Notes under the pieces: model-generated
What the model was told of the DNA's origin: nothing
The model's input: the letters and a program-made list of their open reading frames with translations, nothing else
Database searches by the model: none
Program-made: the position numbers and the translations under genes
Source: Hofstenia miamia
Taxonomy: Eukaryota; Xenacoelomorpha; Acoela
Assembly (NCBI GenBank): GCA_004352715.1
Contig: SCFE01000046.1
Location: 74,345-138,344, forward strand
Direction: 5' to 3'
DNA length: 64,000 nucleotides
Shown here: positions 1 to 9,901 of the stretch, in pieces
How the letters are laid out: every line of letters starts with the position of its first letter
Position numbering within the stretch: position 1 is the stretch's first letter

Positions 1-1054
1 GATCGGCATTTATCTCAGGTATCAACTGATACTCGGTGTGCAGGATAAAGGAAAAAGGAACCTTTTCACCACCTGGTTTTTTGAGATCACGCTCGTAACT
101 CAGAAGAGCCATCCAGTAGTCTGCGTTTAAGTGGAGTTTTCCAGGGCGATGTTTAATAGTGAACGTGAAATCATTTAAGTATTCAATCCATCGTGCTACA
201 ATGCTTGATTTGTCGCCACTGAATTTCTTTAACCAAGCCAGTGCGCTGTTGTCAGTTTGCACAGTAAACTTACGGCCAAGTATAAAGTAGTGAAATTTTT
301 TCAGAGATTCGACTAGTGCAAGCATTTCACACTTAGTTGCGCCATAGTTCTTCTCGGATGCCCTAAGTTTTCGGCTAAAATATTGCACAGGACTTTTGAT
401 TCCATTAACATCCTGACTGAGGATTCCACTAATAGCTACAGCACTGGCGTTGCAATCGATTATAAAATCTTTCGTGTAATCCGGGGTGTTTAAGGATGGC
501 ATTTTCTTAAGTTCTATTTTTATTCCGTCAAGAGCTTCTTGTTCTTGCCAAGTCCATTTAAAATCGACGGACTTTTTTAACAGATTAGAGATCGTTCTTG
601 TCTTGTTGGCAAGGTCCGGAATAAACATCCCGTAATAATTTAAGAAACCCATTAAGAGCTGAACATCTCGGTGGGTTCTTGGCGTTTCAATTTTGTCTAA
701 AAAATCTTTCGCGTTATTTTTTATTGAGATCTTTCCAGGTTCAACAACGCGACCAAGAAAGGTTACTTTAGTTTGAGCTAATGCGCATTTTGTTCCATTT
801 ACTTTAAGCCCCGCTCATTGTAGTAGATCCAAGGTTTGACCAAGCTTGTCTAGATGTTCTTCAAAAGTGTGGCTTGCGACCAAAATATCGTCTATGTAAG
901 CTAAAATGCCTGGTTCAAGGAGGTTTGCGCCATCTTTAAGAATTTTCGTGACATACCACTGAAAAGTAGCTGGAGCATTACATAGGCCGAAGGCCATATA
1001 CTTCCATTCGTATAGCCCATAAGGGGTAATGAAGGCGGTCTTTGCGATGTCAGA
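1..1054 (-). pseudogene. Ty3/gypsy pol fragment: reverse transcriptase and RNase H
   Basis: Read on the minus strand from the gap edge, the frame gives the RT palm with the YIDD catalytic box (near 900), the RT connection region, then RNase H with TDNSALAWL and an HRPGKLHLNAD stretch near the left edge. This is the order of a Ty3/gypsy polyprotein. A TGA at 815-817 interrupts the frame just after the YIDD segment, and the frame otherwise stays open to base 1. The first RNase H motif reads DCNAS where the usual catalytic motif is DAS, so Asn sits at a normally Asp position. The fragment is cut by the window edge on one side and by the N-run on the other. It resembles the pol of family B in this window and is probably a non-functional relic, though a single stop could also be a sequencing error. 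Confidence 0.9.
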
Positions 1055-2054
1055 NNNNNNNNNNNNNNNNNNNNNNNNNNNNNNNNNNNNNNNNNNNNNN
1101 NNNNNNNNNNNNNNNNNNNNNNNNNNNNNNNNNNNNNNNNNNNNNNNNNNNNNNNNNNNNNNNNNNNNNNNNNNNNNNNNNNNNNNNNNNNNNNNNNNNN
1201 NNNNNNNNNNNNNNNNNNNNNNNNNNNNNNNNNNNNNNNNNNNNNNNNNNNNNNNNNNNNNNNNNNNNNNNNNNNNNNNNNNNNNNNNNNNNNNNNNNNN
1301 NNNNNNNNNNNNNNNNNNNNNNNNNNNNNNNNNNNNNNNNNNNNNNNNNNNNNNNNNNNNNNNNNNNNNNNNNNNNNNNNNNNNNNNNNNNNNNNNNNNN
1401 NNNNNNNNNNNNNNNNNNNNNNNNNNNNNNNNNNNNNNNNNNNNNNNNNNNNNNNNNNNNNNNNNNNNNNNNNNNNNNNNNNNNNNNNNNNNNNNNNNNN
1501 NNNNNNNNNNNNNNNNNNNNNNNNNNNNNNNNNNNNNNNNNNNNNNNNNNNNNNNNNNNNNNNNNNNNNNNNNNNNNNNNNNNNNNNNNNNNNNNNNNNN
1601 NNNNNNNNNNNNNNNNNNNNNNNNNNNNNNNNNNNNNNNNNNNNNNNNNNNNNNNNNNNNNNNNNNNNNNNNNNNNNNNNNNNNNNNNNNNNNNNNNNNN
1701 NNNNNNNNNNNNNNNNNNNNNNNNNNNNNNNNNNNNNNNNNNNNNNNNNNNNNNNNNNNNNNNNNNNNNNNNNNNNNNNNNNNNNNNNNNNNNNNNNNNN
1801 NNNNNNNNNNNNNNNNNNNNNNNNNNNNNNNNNNNNNNNNNNNNNNNNNNNNNNNNNNNNNNNNNNNNNNNNNNNNNNNNNNNNNNNNNNNNNNNNNNNN
1901 NNNNNNNNNNNNNNNNNNNNNNNNNNNNNNNNNNNNNNNNNNNNNNNNNNNNNNNNNNNNNNNNNNNNNNNNNNNNNNNNNNNNNNNNNNNNNNNNNNNN
2001 NNNNNNNNNNNNNNNNNNNNNNNNNNNNNNNNNNNNNNNNNNNNNNNNNNNNNN
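1055..2054. other. Assembly gap (1000 N)
   Basis: Exactly 1000 N, which looks like a default gap length rather than a measured one. The left flank is gypsy pol on the minus strand and the right flank is an unrelated AT-rich plus-strand frame, so adjacency of the two sides is not proved by the sequence. Confidence 0.98.
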
Positions 2055-2510
2055 GTACACAATTTAGTACTAGAAGAAACATTTGTTTCCTTAAATAATG
2101 TATATTTTGACACCACTGATTTGTTTTGGAATGATATTGAATTAAATACTGACAACAGTGATAATATTAAAGGAATGGAATTTGATACCGAATTTAAAAA
2201 CACTTATAATTCTGATTTGCAACATTGTCAATATAAGGTAATTGGTACACAAGTTTTCTTTAGAGGAATATGCCAAAGGGGTATGCACAACTTGCAAAAT
2301 CGTGCAAATATAATTAAAATTAATCAGGAACTTGCATATAGTTTAGAATATAATAAATTATTATTTGGACTAGCTACATCTAATGGTGTAATTCGGTGTG
2401 ATATTTCACATGAGAATGGTCCATTTTGGCTGTTTGCAAGTGACAAAGAACCTATAAAATGGATTAGTTTGCAAAATTTGACATATTTCCTCCCAAAGAC
2501 AAATTATTGA
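2055..2510 (+). CDS. Unrecognised partial open frame, 5' end in gap
   Basis: The frame is open for 151 codons from the gap edge to a TGA. Composition is AT-rich but amino-acid use is varied and not low-complexity, including short stretches such as YKVIGTQVFFRGICQRG and GPFWLFASDKEPIKW. I recognise no family. Just before the stop, another frame stays open for about 15 more codons, ending at a possible donor (AGG/GTAATC) near 2536. A TATATAG acceptor-like site lies just before 2582, so a roughly 45-nt intron is conceivable. The phases do not match without a one-base shift, so this may be a decayed gene. It could be part of the same gene as the frame starting at 2584. It lies outside the gypsy elements and shares no visible sequence with them. 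Confidence 0.45.
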   Translation, partial: VHNLVLEETFVSLNNVYFDTTDLFWNDIELNTDNSDNIKGMEFDTEFKNTYNSDLQHCQYKVIGTQVFFRGICQRGMHNLQNRANIIKINQELAYSLEYNKLLFGLATSNGVIRCDISHENGPFWLFASDKEPIKWISLQNLTYFLPKTNY

Positions 2511-2583
2511 AATTAATTTTTTCTAATCTCTTAAGGGTAATCATATAACCTGGAAAATTTTTTTTCATTTTCCTTATATAGAA

Positions 2584-3135
2584 ATGAGTAAAAGAGTTCA
2601 AATTGTAAGTGAACCAGTTATACTGAAAACAGGTAATAATACCAAAACAGGAGAAAATGAAAAAACTTATGGAGTGCAATCTATGGGTTGTTCTAATGAA
2701 ACAAGGAAACGTGAATTAACCAGTCCAAAAGAAGTTATAAAATATGTATCACATAACTTTAAAATACAAAAATTAAATTATCCTAAGTTAAATCCTGTGA
2801 TTCTCAAGTCTTGTTTAGCTTACCAACGTCTTTATATGGTTAATTTTGAAAAGAACATATCTATAAATGATATATTAGATAAATTCAATCAGGAAATTGG
2901 TTTGATTGGTCCAGGAGAAGGATGTTTAACAAACCTATTTGAATATTTATTTGGAACTATTCAATGTTGTCATACACATTCAATCCTCCACGACAGCTAT
3001 GGTCGATTTTACAATGAATATGGATTGGGTAGGGGCTATTGTTATGCTATTAAAAGTACTTGTAATTTCTTAAAGAAAAACCCTTTGTTAGGACATCTGA
3101 CAGGTTTTATGTTTTGTTTAAGAAATATGGTGTAA
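2584..3135 (+). CDS. Unrecognised 183-residue protein, Cys/His/Gly-rich C-terminal half
   Basis: A 183-codon frame starting at ATG 2584 and ending TAA. The first 80 residues are polar and Lys/Asn/Thr-rich, with no signal peptide visible. The second half is better ordered: a GPGEG turn near residue 110, then CCHTH, then LHDSYGRFYNEYGLGRGYCY around residues 134-153, then a hydrophobic tail ending CLRNMV. The CC plus His-Asp spacing is superficially like a phospholipase A2 active site (CCxxHD), but here CCHTH and HD are separate and the calcium loop is not convincing, so I do not assign that function. The upstream frame ends only 73 bases before and may be another part of the same gene. The base immediately before AAATG follows TATATAG, so the ATG may be internal to an exon rather than the true start. 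Confidence 0.45.
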   Translation: MSKRVQIVSEPVILKTGNNTKTGENEKTYGVQSMGCSNETRKRELTSPKEVIKYVSHNFKIQKLNYPKLNPVILKSCLAYQRLYMVNFEKNISINDILDKFNQEIGLIGPGEGCLTNLFEYLFGTIQCCHTHSILHDSYGRFYNEYGLGRGYCYAIKSTCNFLKKNPLLGHLTGFMFCLRNMV

Positions 3136-3993
3136 TTAAAGAAGCACTGAATTTCATGTAAAAATTTTAAACAACAACAAGTGGATTTGAAAATATTGGG
3201 GGATGTCAGGGAAAAGCAGGTTTTCTAAAAAAATGTAAAAAATTGCTCAAAAACATATTGGTACATAGTTGAAAAAGGGGTATAATCGAATAATTATTTA
3301 GATGGGTATGGCCGTAGTTTTTTTACCCATGGCCGTAAAAGCCTGAATTTCTAAAAAACGCTTTTTTTCTTATCAAAATCAATAGAAAAGAGTAAAAAGT
3401 TATTAAAAACTGATCATTATTAGAAACCCGTATATACACAACCCTATATTTTATTACTACTAAAATCCCAACTTGTAAAATTTTTAACCGTACCCATGGT
3501 TAACTGAGAATTAATCTTTAGAGAATATTTGGATAAGAGTAACGAAATAATATTTCTCTTGTTGTTTTTCCCTTTTCCTAAGGTTTGTTTAGATGCAAAA
3601 GACTAATTGCAATAATCGATTTCAGTGCACAATTGGCGTTATGTTTTGTTATTGCCAGTTAATGAAACATCTAAAGATGAATAATATTGATAAATCGTTG
3701 TCATGAATGCAAACAATCGCCATTATCTTAACATTACTTAACATTGCTATGCTATCAATGGCAACATTGATTAAAATATAGGCAGCTTCATTTATAAAAA
3801 GGAAGAGACACACCTCATTTACATTGTGTATTTTTGAAATAGTTTATTTTGCCTTCCTTGATAACATTTTGAAAATCCTCATTAATATTATTAGGAAGCC
3901 AAATGCAATTATTTACAGGAGCGTTTCAAATCGGATACAGGAAGGGCTGAACTCCCTAAATCTCAGGCCTACGGCCCTGTATAATAGGTTTAC
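3136..3993. other. AT-rich spacer before satellite array
   Basis: I see no convincing coding frame. The stretch contains three copies of a short CCATGG/ATGGCCGTA-like motif near 3310-3345 and 3493, and ends with a slightly GC-richer segment (3915-3985) that directly abuts the first satellite unit. Confidence 0.6.
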
Positions 3994-6034
3994 TGTATTA
4001 AGGTTAACAATACAATTTGAATTTCAACAGAATTGAATTAGCATTACCGGACTAAAGCAGAATACAATTCAACTATTAATAAATGAATTATGCAAATTAT
4101 CCAATAAAATTAATAGCGTAGTGCTTATGGACCTCTATGAGGTAAAAGACTGTATTAAGGTTAACAATACAATTTGAATTTCAACAGAATTGAATTAGCA
4201 TTACCGGACTAAAGCAGAATACAATTCAACTATTAATAAATGAATTATGCAAATTATCCAATAAAATTAATAGCGTAGTGCTTATGGACCTCTATGAGGT
4301 AAAAGACTGTATTAAGGTTAACAATACAATTTGAATTTCAACAGAATTGAATTAGCATTACCGGACTAAAGCAGAATACAATTCAACTATTAATAAATGA
4401 ATTATGCAAATTATCCAATAAAATTAATAGCGTAGTGCTTATGGACCTCTATGAGGTAAAAGACTGTATTAAGGTTAACAATACAATTTGAATTTCAACA
4501 GAATTGAATTAGCATTACCGGACTAAAGCAGAATACAATTCAACTATTAATAAATGAATTATGCAAATTATCCAATAAAATTAATAGCGTAGTGCTTATG
4601 GACCTCTATGAGGTAAAAGACTGTATTAAGGTTAACAATACAATTTGAATTTCAACAGAATTGAATTAGCATTACCGGACTAAAGCAGAATACAATTCAA
4701 CTATTAATAAATGAATTATGCAAATTATCCAATAAAATTAATAGCGTAGTGCTTATGGACCTCTATGAGGTAAAAGACTGTATTAAGGTTAACAATACAA
4801 TTTGAATTTCAACAGAATTGAATTAGCATTACCGGACTAAAGCAGAATACAATTCAACTATTAATAAATGAATTATGCAAATTATCCAATAAAATTAATA
4901 GCGTAGTGCTTATGGACCTCTATGAGGTAAAAGACTGTATTAAGGTTAACAATACAATTTGAATTTCAACAGAATTGAATTAGCATTACCGGACTAAAGC
5001 AGAATACAATTCAACTATTAATAAATGAATTATGCAAATTATCCAATAAAATTAATAGCGTAGTGCTTATGGACCTCTATGAGGTAAAAGACTGTATTAA
5101 GGTTAACAATACAATTTGAATTTCAACAGAATTGAATTAGCATTACCGGACTAAAGCAGAATACAATTCAACTATTAATAAATGAATTATGCAAATTATC
5201 CAATAAAATTAATAGCGTAGTGCTTATGGACCTCTATGAGGTAAAAGACTGTATTAAGGTTAACAATACAATTTGAATTTCAACAGAATTGAATTAGCAT
5301 TACCGGACTAAAGCAGAATACAATTCAACTATTAATAAATGAATTATGCAAATTATCCAATAAAATTAATAGCGTAGTGCTTATGGACCTCTATGAGGTA
5401 AAAGACTGTATTAAGGTTAACAATACAATTTGAATTTCAACAGAATTGAATTAGCATTACCGGACTAAAGCAGAATACAATTCAACTATTAATAAATGAA
5501 TTATGCAAATTATCCAATAAAATTAATAGCGTAGTGCTTATGGACCTCTATGAGGTAAAAGACTGTATTAAGGTTAACAATACAATTTGAATTTCAACAG
5601 AATTGAATTAGCATTACCGGACTAAAGCAGAATACAATTCAACTATTAATAAATGAATTATGCAAATTATCCAATAAAATTAATAGCGTAGTGCTTATGG
5701 ACCTCTATGAGGTAAAAGACTGTATTAAGGTTAACAATACAATTTGAATTTCAACAGAATTGAATTAGCATTACCGGACTAAAGCAGAATACAATTCAAC
5801 TATTAATAAATGAATTATGCAAATTATCCAATAAAATTAATAGCGTAGTGCTTATGGACCTCTATGAGGTAAAAGACTGTATTAAGGTTAACAATACAAT
5901 TTGAATTTCAACAGAATTGAATTAGCATTACCGGACTAAAGCAGAATACAATTCAACTATTAATAAATGAATTATGCAAATTATCCAATAAAATTAATAG
6001 CGTAGTGCTTATGGACCTCTATGAGGTAAAAGAC
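3994..6034 (+). repeat. Satellite array: 13 head-to-tail copies of a 157-bp unit
   Basis: The unit begins TGTATTAAGGTTAAC and ends GAGGTAAAAGAC. Successive starts at 3994, 4151, 4308 and 4465 give a period of 157, and 13 x 157 = 2041 fits the array exactly. The copies look identical by eye. Each unit carries three inverted repeats: TGTATT/AATACA around GGTTAAC, TTGAATT/AATTCAA around a 26-base loop, and ACCTC-TAT-GAGGT near the end. An ATGCAAAT octamer lies in the middle. There are no unique spacers, so this is not a CRISPR. Perfect identity implies very recent amplification or homogenisation, or an assembler-expanded repeat. Confidence 0.97.
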
Positions 6035-6883
6035 ACTATAAGTTGAGTAAAAGAAAAATAATTTGGGCCGAGCCAGGCCGGGTTTGGGTTAAATAATTGG
6101 TACTTTGAATTGGGCCAAACTGGACTTGGGTCAAAGGTAAATCAGGCTGGGCTTAAATAATCGGCAAAATTCCAAATTATGTACGTACGTTTTGCCCATG
6201 CATGGAAATCAACCTAATATTATAATTTCATATTGCAATAATATCACCAAAATCCTCTTGTATAATGTCACACGCAACACACATGGAAAATACATGGGGA
6301 ACCATTTAATATACTTACAAGAGTAACATGTGATAACATTTAAAACTGCTTTCATTAGGAATATATATTAATACAAAAAAATGCAAAAGCATTTTAAAAA
6401 TTTTTATATGTAAAATGCATGTCTAAATATTTAATGCATGAAAACACATGTATAGTCACAACAGACAAAACATAGAAATAAATTTGCCGTGAAATATCTT
6501 AGCATATACACTTCTTACCAAAAACAACAAATTAAAAATTGAATTTAGTAAAATATATTACTTTCCCAACTTGCATAAGTATTAAATTTAACACCTGAAA
6601 TAATCACCTGATGGAAAAACTTCATGACTGACAATCATTGCCATAATAATCATTGAACTAAATATGCAGATGTTAAGGGAACAGTCATCTACCTCAGTTG
6701 AATCTTTAATTATCCAAGAGAAATTTGACCGGCAGTGTATGATACAATTAGAATACTAAAATTTAGCATTACCAACTATTTCATTGAAAATTTAAAGTAA
6801 ATTAAAGCTATTATTGAAATGAACTCTAAAATTCTTGTCATCTTCAATTACCTAAGGAATAGAATGAAATAATTAGAATAGAT

Positions 6884-6921
<38 letters not shown>

Positions 6922-7282
6922 TTATCATGAATGAATACTTGAAATGTTGCATTTCATATCATTGTTAGTTAATATTATAAAATGCGTGAAATAGCGTAGG
7001 AGGCTTAAAATATTTATCAATGGAACATACATAAGAGCTTATTCACTCAATGGATAGTGCTACTAGGAAGTTAGATGCCGAGATCATAATGTTCATATCA
7101 AAGTCGTTGACATTTTCCGATGATGAATGGCATGAATTTAGCATATTTAATAATTAAGTATGGACGATTACATGAAATATTTCTTGCTACGCGATGGTGT
7201 ACAAAAATTGATTTCACGTGCTATAAGACATGGCATAAGAAATATTTTTAGCAATTGCTCTAAATTGGCCTGCATTTGTATG
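6035..7282. other. Non-coding spacer with GGGCC-rich patch
   Basis: No gene seen. Bases 6062-6165 hold two degenerate copies of a motif built from GGGCC/GGGTT and TTAAATAAT, unlike the surrounding AT-rich sequence and probably a remnant of a short repeat. The remainder is AT-rich with a (TA)n run. Confidence 0.5.
6886..6920. repeat. (TA)n microsatellite
   Basis: Uninterrupted TA dinucleotides following a short GATA run. Confidence 0.95.
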
Positions 7283-7327
7283 CCGTGATGATACAGTCAG
7301 CCTTGAATCACTTCCGTATCATCACGG
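7283..7327. repeat. Perfect 12-bp inverted repeat (hairpin)
   Basis: CCGTGATGATAC at 7283-7294 and GTATCATCACGG at 7316-7327 are exact reverse complements around a 21-base loop. It sits at the distal, 3' side of the minus-strand integrase tail and could be an element end or a transcript hairpin. Confidence 0.85.
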
Positions 7328-7537
7328 TTCTTCACCCACTTACACCCTCAGTGTTGTGGATTTTAGGAAGGAAATTTGTGCTCAATTTCACCACTTTTTT
7401 GCGTGCCCTGGAATCGGCGTTGCTGATCCCTGGTGGGAGAGGCTTGTTATCCTTTGGTCTCCCTGCCCTTGAATCGGCCTTGGGGACTACTTGGACGCCT
7501 TCTCACTTTACATCGACTGTTAGTCAGTTTGTTGTTC

Positions 7538-8273
7538 TCATCCATTCCGCACTTGATTTGATGTCTGGTTTGAGAAGTTCTTCTTACTCTCTTCCTCCTG
7601 TTGGTTGTTGAGAATTCCTCTTGTCTTTGATTGCGTAGCACTCTCTTCCTCAATCATTGGTGCATCATTTTCCTCTATTTGGCTAAATTCAGTTAGTATG
7701 TTTAAATCCCATATTTCAGGGTAATAAGTATATTTATTACTCACAGCTCTCTGAGGCAGTACTCTTGCACCTAAATTTCCGTCTCCAATTTCCGCTGTGA
7801 ATTCTTCATCAGAATTCTCCTTGGGTAGGCTATCTAAATCATTCATATTGTATACTATTTCGTTGCCATTATCTCGGCTTATTTTAAATTTGGCATTCTC
7901 ATCTATCTGCATTGCTTCAATATCCACAGTTGCCCTCTTCAGGTTTTGGAAATGTAATAGTCTATTATTATCTAACATATACTCATTGTTTGGTAGTGTA
8001 TGTGTAATTGTGTAATGCTCAGACCAGACTATTTTTTGTTTCTAGGCTTGATTTGTGTCAGCAAGTTTTGTCAGTGTGAATGCATATACCTTATCCCCTA
8101 TTTTGTGCACGTGACCGTAATTTTTTTATAATAATTGCGTTGTTGTCTCACAGCTGACTTCTTTATATTGTGACACATCGTCTCATGTATTGCTGTAATT
8201 TGATTTTTAAGCTGATTCACATATTCATTATCCATCCTATTGTCGAATCTTGACAACCTTCCAACTAATAAAA
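7538..8273 (-). pseudogene. Ty3/gypsy pol C-terminus: integrase C-terminal region
   Basis: On the minus strand from about 8273 the frame reads GRLSRFDNRMDNEYVNQLKN, then VRQQRNYYKK, then after a frameshift KIGDKVYAFTLTKLADT, and after a TAG stop (complement at 8042-8044) KIVWSEHYTI and LLHFQNLKRA. This is the order at the end of gypsy integrases: a helical segment, a Q..YY motif, a G-D-x-V-[YW] beta strand and a terminal LKRA-type strand. The tail after LKRA is acidic and runs to a stop at 7538. At least one frameshift and one stop make it non-functional. It may be the missing downstream part of the minus-strand pol at 1-1054, separated by other insertions. Confidence 0.8.
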
Positions 8274-8630
8274 CTTAACTTAATTTAGGAGCTGCTGTGA
8301 CATTTTCCCCTCCTTGACTAGCATGGTAGGTGACAGATTCCAACTTTCCATCTCTCTTCTTTCATTCTAACTTTGAGTTGCATATTAATTACATGAATAT
8401 CTGCTCAACTAGTATTGGTAAGAAAACTAACAACTGTACTTTTAGATGCAAGACAAGAGATAGATGGTACAATGTACAGGGTCAAATACCCGACCTGAAG
8501 CAAATCAAAAAGAGGAATTGAAGAATTACAATATAACAATTAATTCCAGCTGACACTTGAACATCGAGAGAAACACCAACCACAACGCCAGTGATTCAGT
8601 GTAGTGTTTTTCTATTAATTAATTGTGTAG
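8274..8630. other. Spacer between integrase relic and family A LTR
   Basis: A plus-strand frame of 63 codons at 8330-8521 contains RWYNVQGQIPDLKQIKKRN, which looks protein-like but matches nothing I know. It is too short to call. The remainder is AT-rich and ends with GTAG directly before the LTR, a possible 4-bp target-site copy. Confidence 0.4.
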
Positions 8631-9781
8631 TGTAGCATCATCCAAAAAGGCAACTAAAGCTGAATAACGTCGAATGATTATTAATTGAAATTAATTGTAA
8701 AAATTTAGTTAATGAACTTTAGTTTATTTTTGTAAAATGCAACTAAGATTTAATATTGGTCAAAATAAGAAACTTGTTAGCCGATCAAGAGATAATTGAC
8801 AAATTAAATTGAGCAAACTAATGCTTACGTATGAACAGCCATATTGGCAGACGAATCATTTGAATTTTAAAATCGGCAGGTACTTTTTGTAGAAATTTTA
8901 TAAATAGCTTTGATTCAACCATAATTTTGATGAACAATAAATTCTTCGGAGTTTATTTAATTTTCATTTCTACTTTATCTGGTTTGATTATTTAATTAAA
9001 TGTGCAGCTAGGCAAGTTGTGTTTAGTAGTGGCTGGAATCCATCACGGGATCGATTCTAGGGTCTTTGTGCCAGTCACGAAAGTGCACCTATGTTACGGT
9101 TAGGAGTTTTTCGATTCTTGCCTAGTCTGACTATCGATCAATACATGTAAGAAATAATCAATGCCTGAAACGACTGGATAGTCGACACTTAGGGATATTT
9201 ATATATTCTTAAATGTAGGAGACTCGACTATAATTGACTCAATAAATGACCTCACATGTAATACTATTAAATGTAGGTATAGGAAACTGCAAGTTTGTTA
9301 TTTGTATAATTAAGCCGATAGTTTTACGGTAATGGCTATTTTAGATATTTTATTACATGCAGTTAGTGTCAATGCCCGGTTGCTTTATTAAATAAAAACA
9401 ACAAACACTTTACAACTCTGAGTTTAAGTCAGTTACAACTTTACTTGAGTGCACACACCGAGCTAACGTAAGGTACACATAACTAATCCCAGTTGAGCTG
9501 AGATGGTGCTGTGGACTCAACCATCGTTGTAGAAGAGGAGGAGCTGTGTTGTGGAGATCGGCTTCGGGCAGGAGCCCATGGAACAACTGAAGAGGAAACA
9601 TCATACTGCCCAGTCACCTAAACAGTGATGGTTAATACTCGATTACTTAATTAACATAACTAGTTAATAAGAGAGAAAAGTCTGATGGTTCAACAAATGG
9701 GTAACACCTCACCCGCAGTTTACCAAGCATCCCTTAACAGTGATTAGACACGGCGTAACAAGCTAGGTGGAGGATGTTACA
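8631..9781 (+). mobile_element. Family A 5' LTR (1151 bp)
   Basis: Begins TGTAGCATCATCC and ends GGAGGATGTTACA, so the ends form a near-perfect inverted pair with TG...CA boundaries. A TATA box at 8899-8907 and an AATAAA at about 8936 fit a U3-R arrangement. A tRNA primer-binding site follows with no spacer. A reverse-complement fragment of the same LTR (first 365 bases) occurs at 25354-25720 with about four substitutions and two one-base indels. The LTR shares a core (ATTCTAGGGTC..TGTGCCAG..AAAGTGCAC) with family B LTRs, so A and B are sister families. Confidence 0.93.
8899..8907 (+). promoter_or_regulatory. TATA box of family A LTR
   Basis: TATAAATAG within U3. The same TATAAATAG is present in the family B LTR copies (reverse complement CTATTTATA, for example near 22690 and 24640), which supports a functional core promoter element. 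Confidence 0.6.
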
Positions 9782-9799
9782 TGGCGACCGTGACAACTA
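9782..9799 (+). other. Primer-binding site, family A
   Basis: TGGCGACCGTGACA starts directly after the LTR CA end. From memory this matches the tRNA-Arg-type PBS of the 412/mdg1 group of Ty3/gypsy elements. The family B (11908) and family C (17230) sites differ from it at single bases. Confidence 0.8.
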
Positions 9800-9901
9800 A
9801 AGAACAAAGTCAACGGAGAGGAAACAATACAGCGATACTTCTTTAAAGACTCAAATACTCAAAGAAAAGTGAAGAGGAAGCAACGGAGCAGCTACTAAGA
9901 A

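Noticed and set aside
815-2510. Long open frames crossing the 1000-N gap on both strands
   Set aside because: N codons are read as open; only the sequenced ends (RT on minus, unknown frame on plus) carry information. The same holds for frames over 20864-21863, 24885-25353, 45095-45538 and 49288-49390.
2916-3045. Phospholipase A2 active site
   Set aside because: CCHTH and HDSYG are displaced relative to CCxxHDxCY and there is no proper calcium-binding loop.
3994-6034. CRISPR-like array
   Set aside because: Units are contiguous and identical with no unique spacers; it is a satellite.
7276-7611. 111-codon plus-strand frame
   Set aside because: It is antisense to the acidic tail of the gypsy integrase fragment and has no motif of its own.
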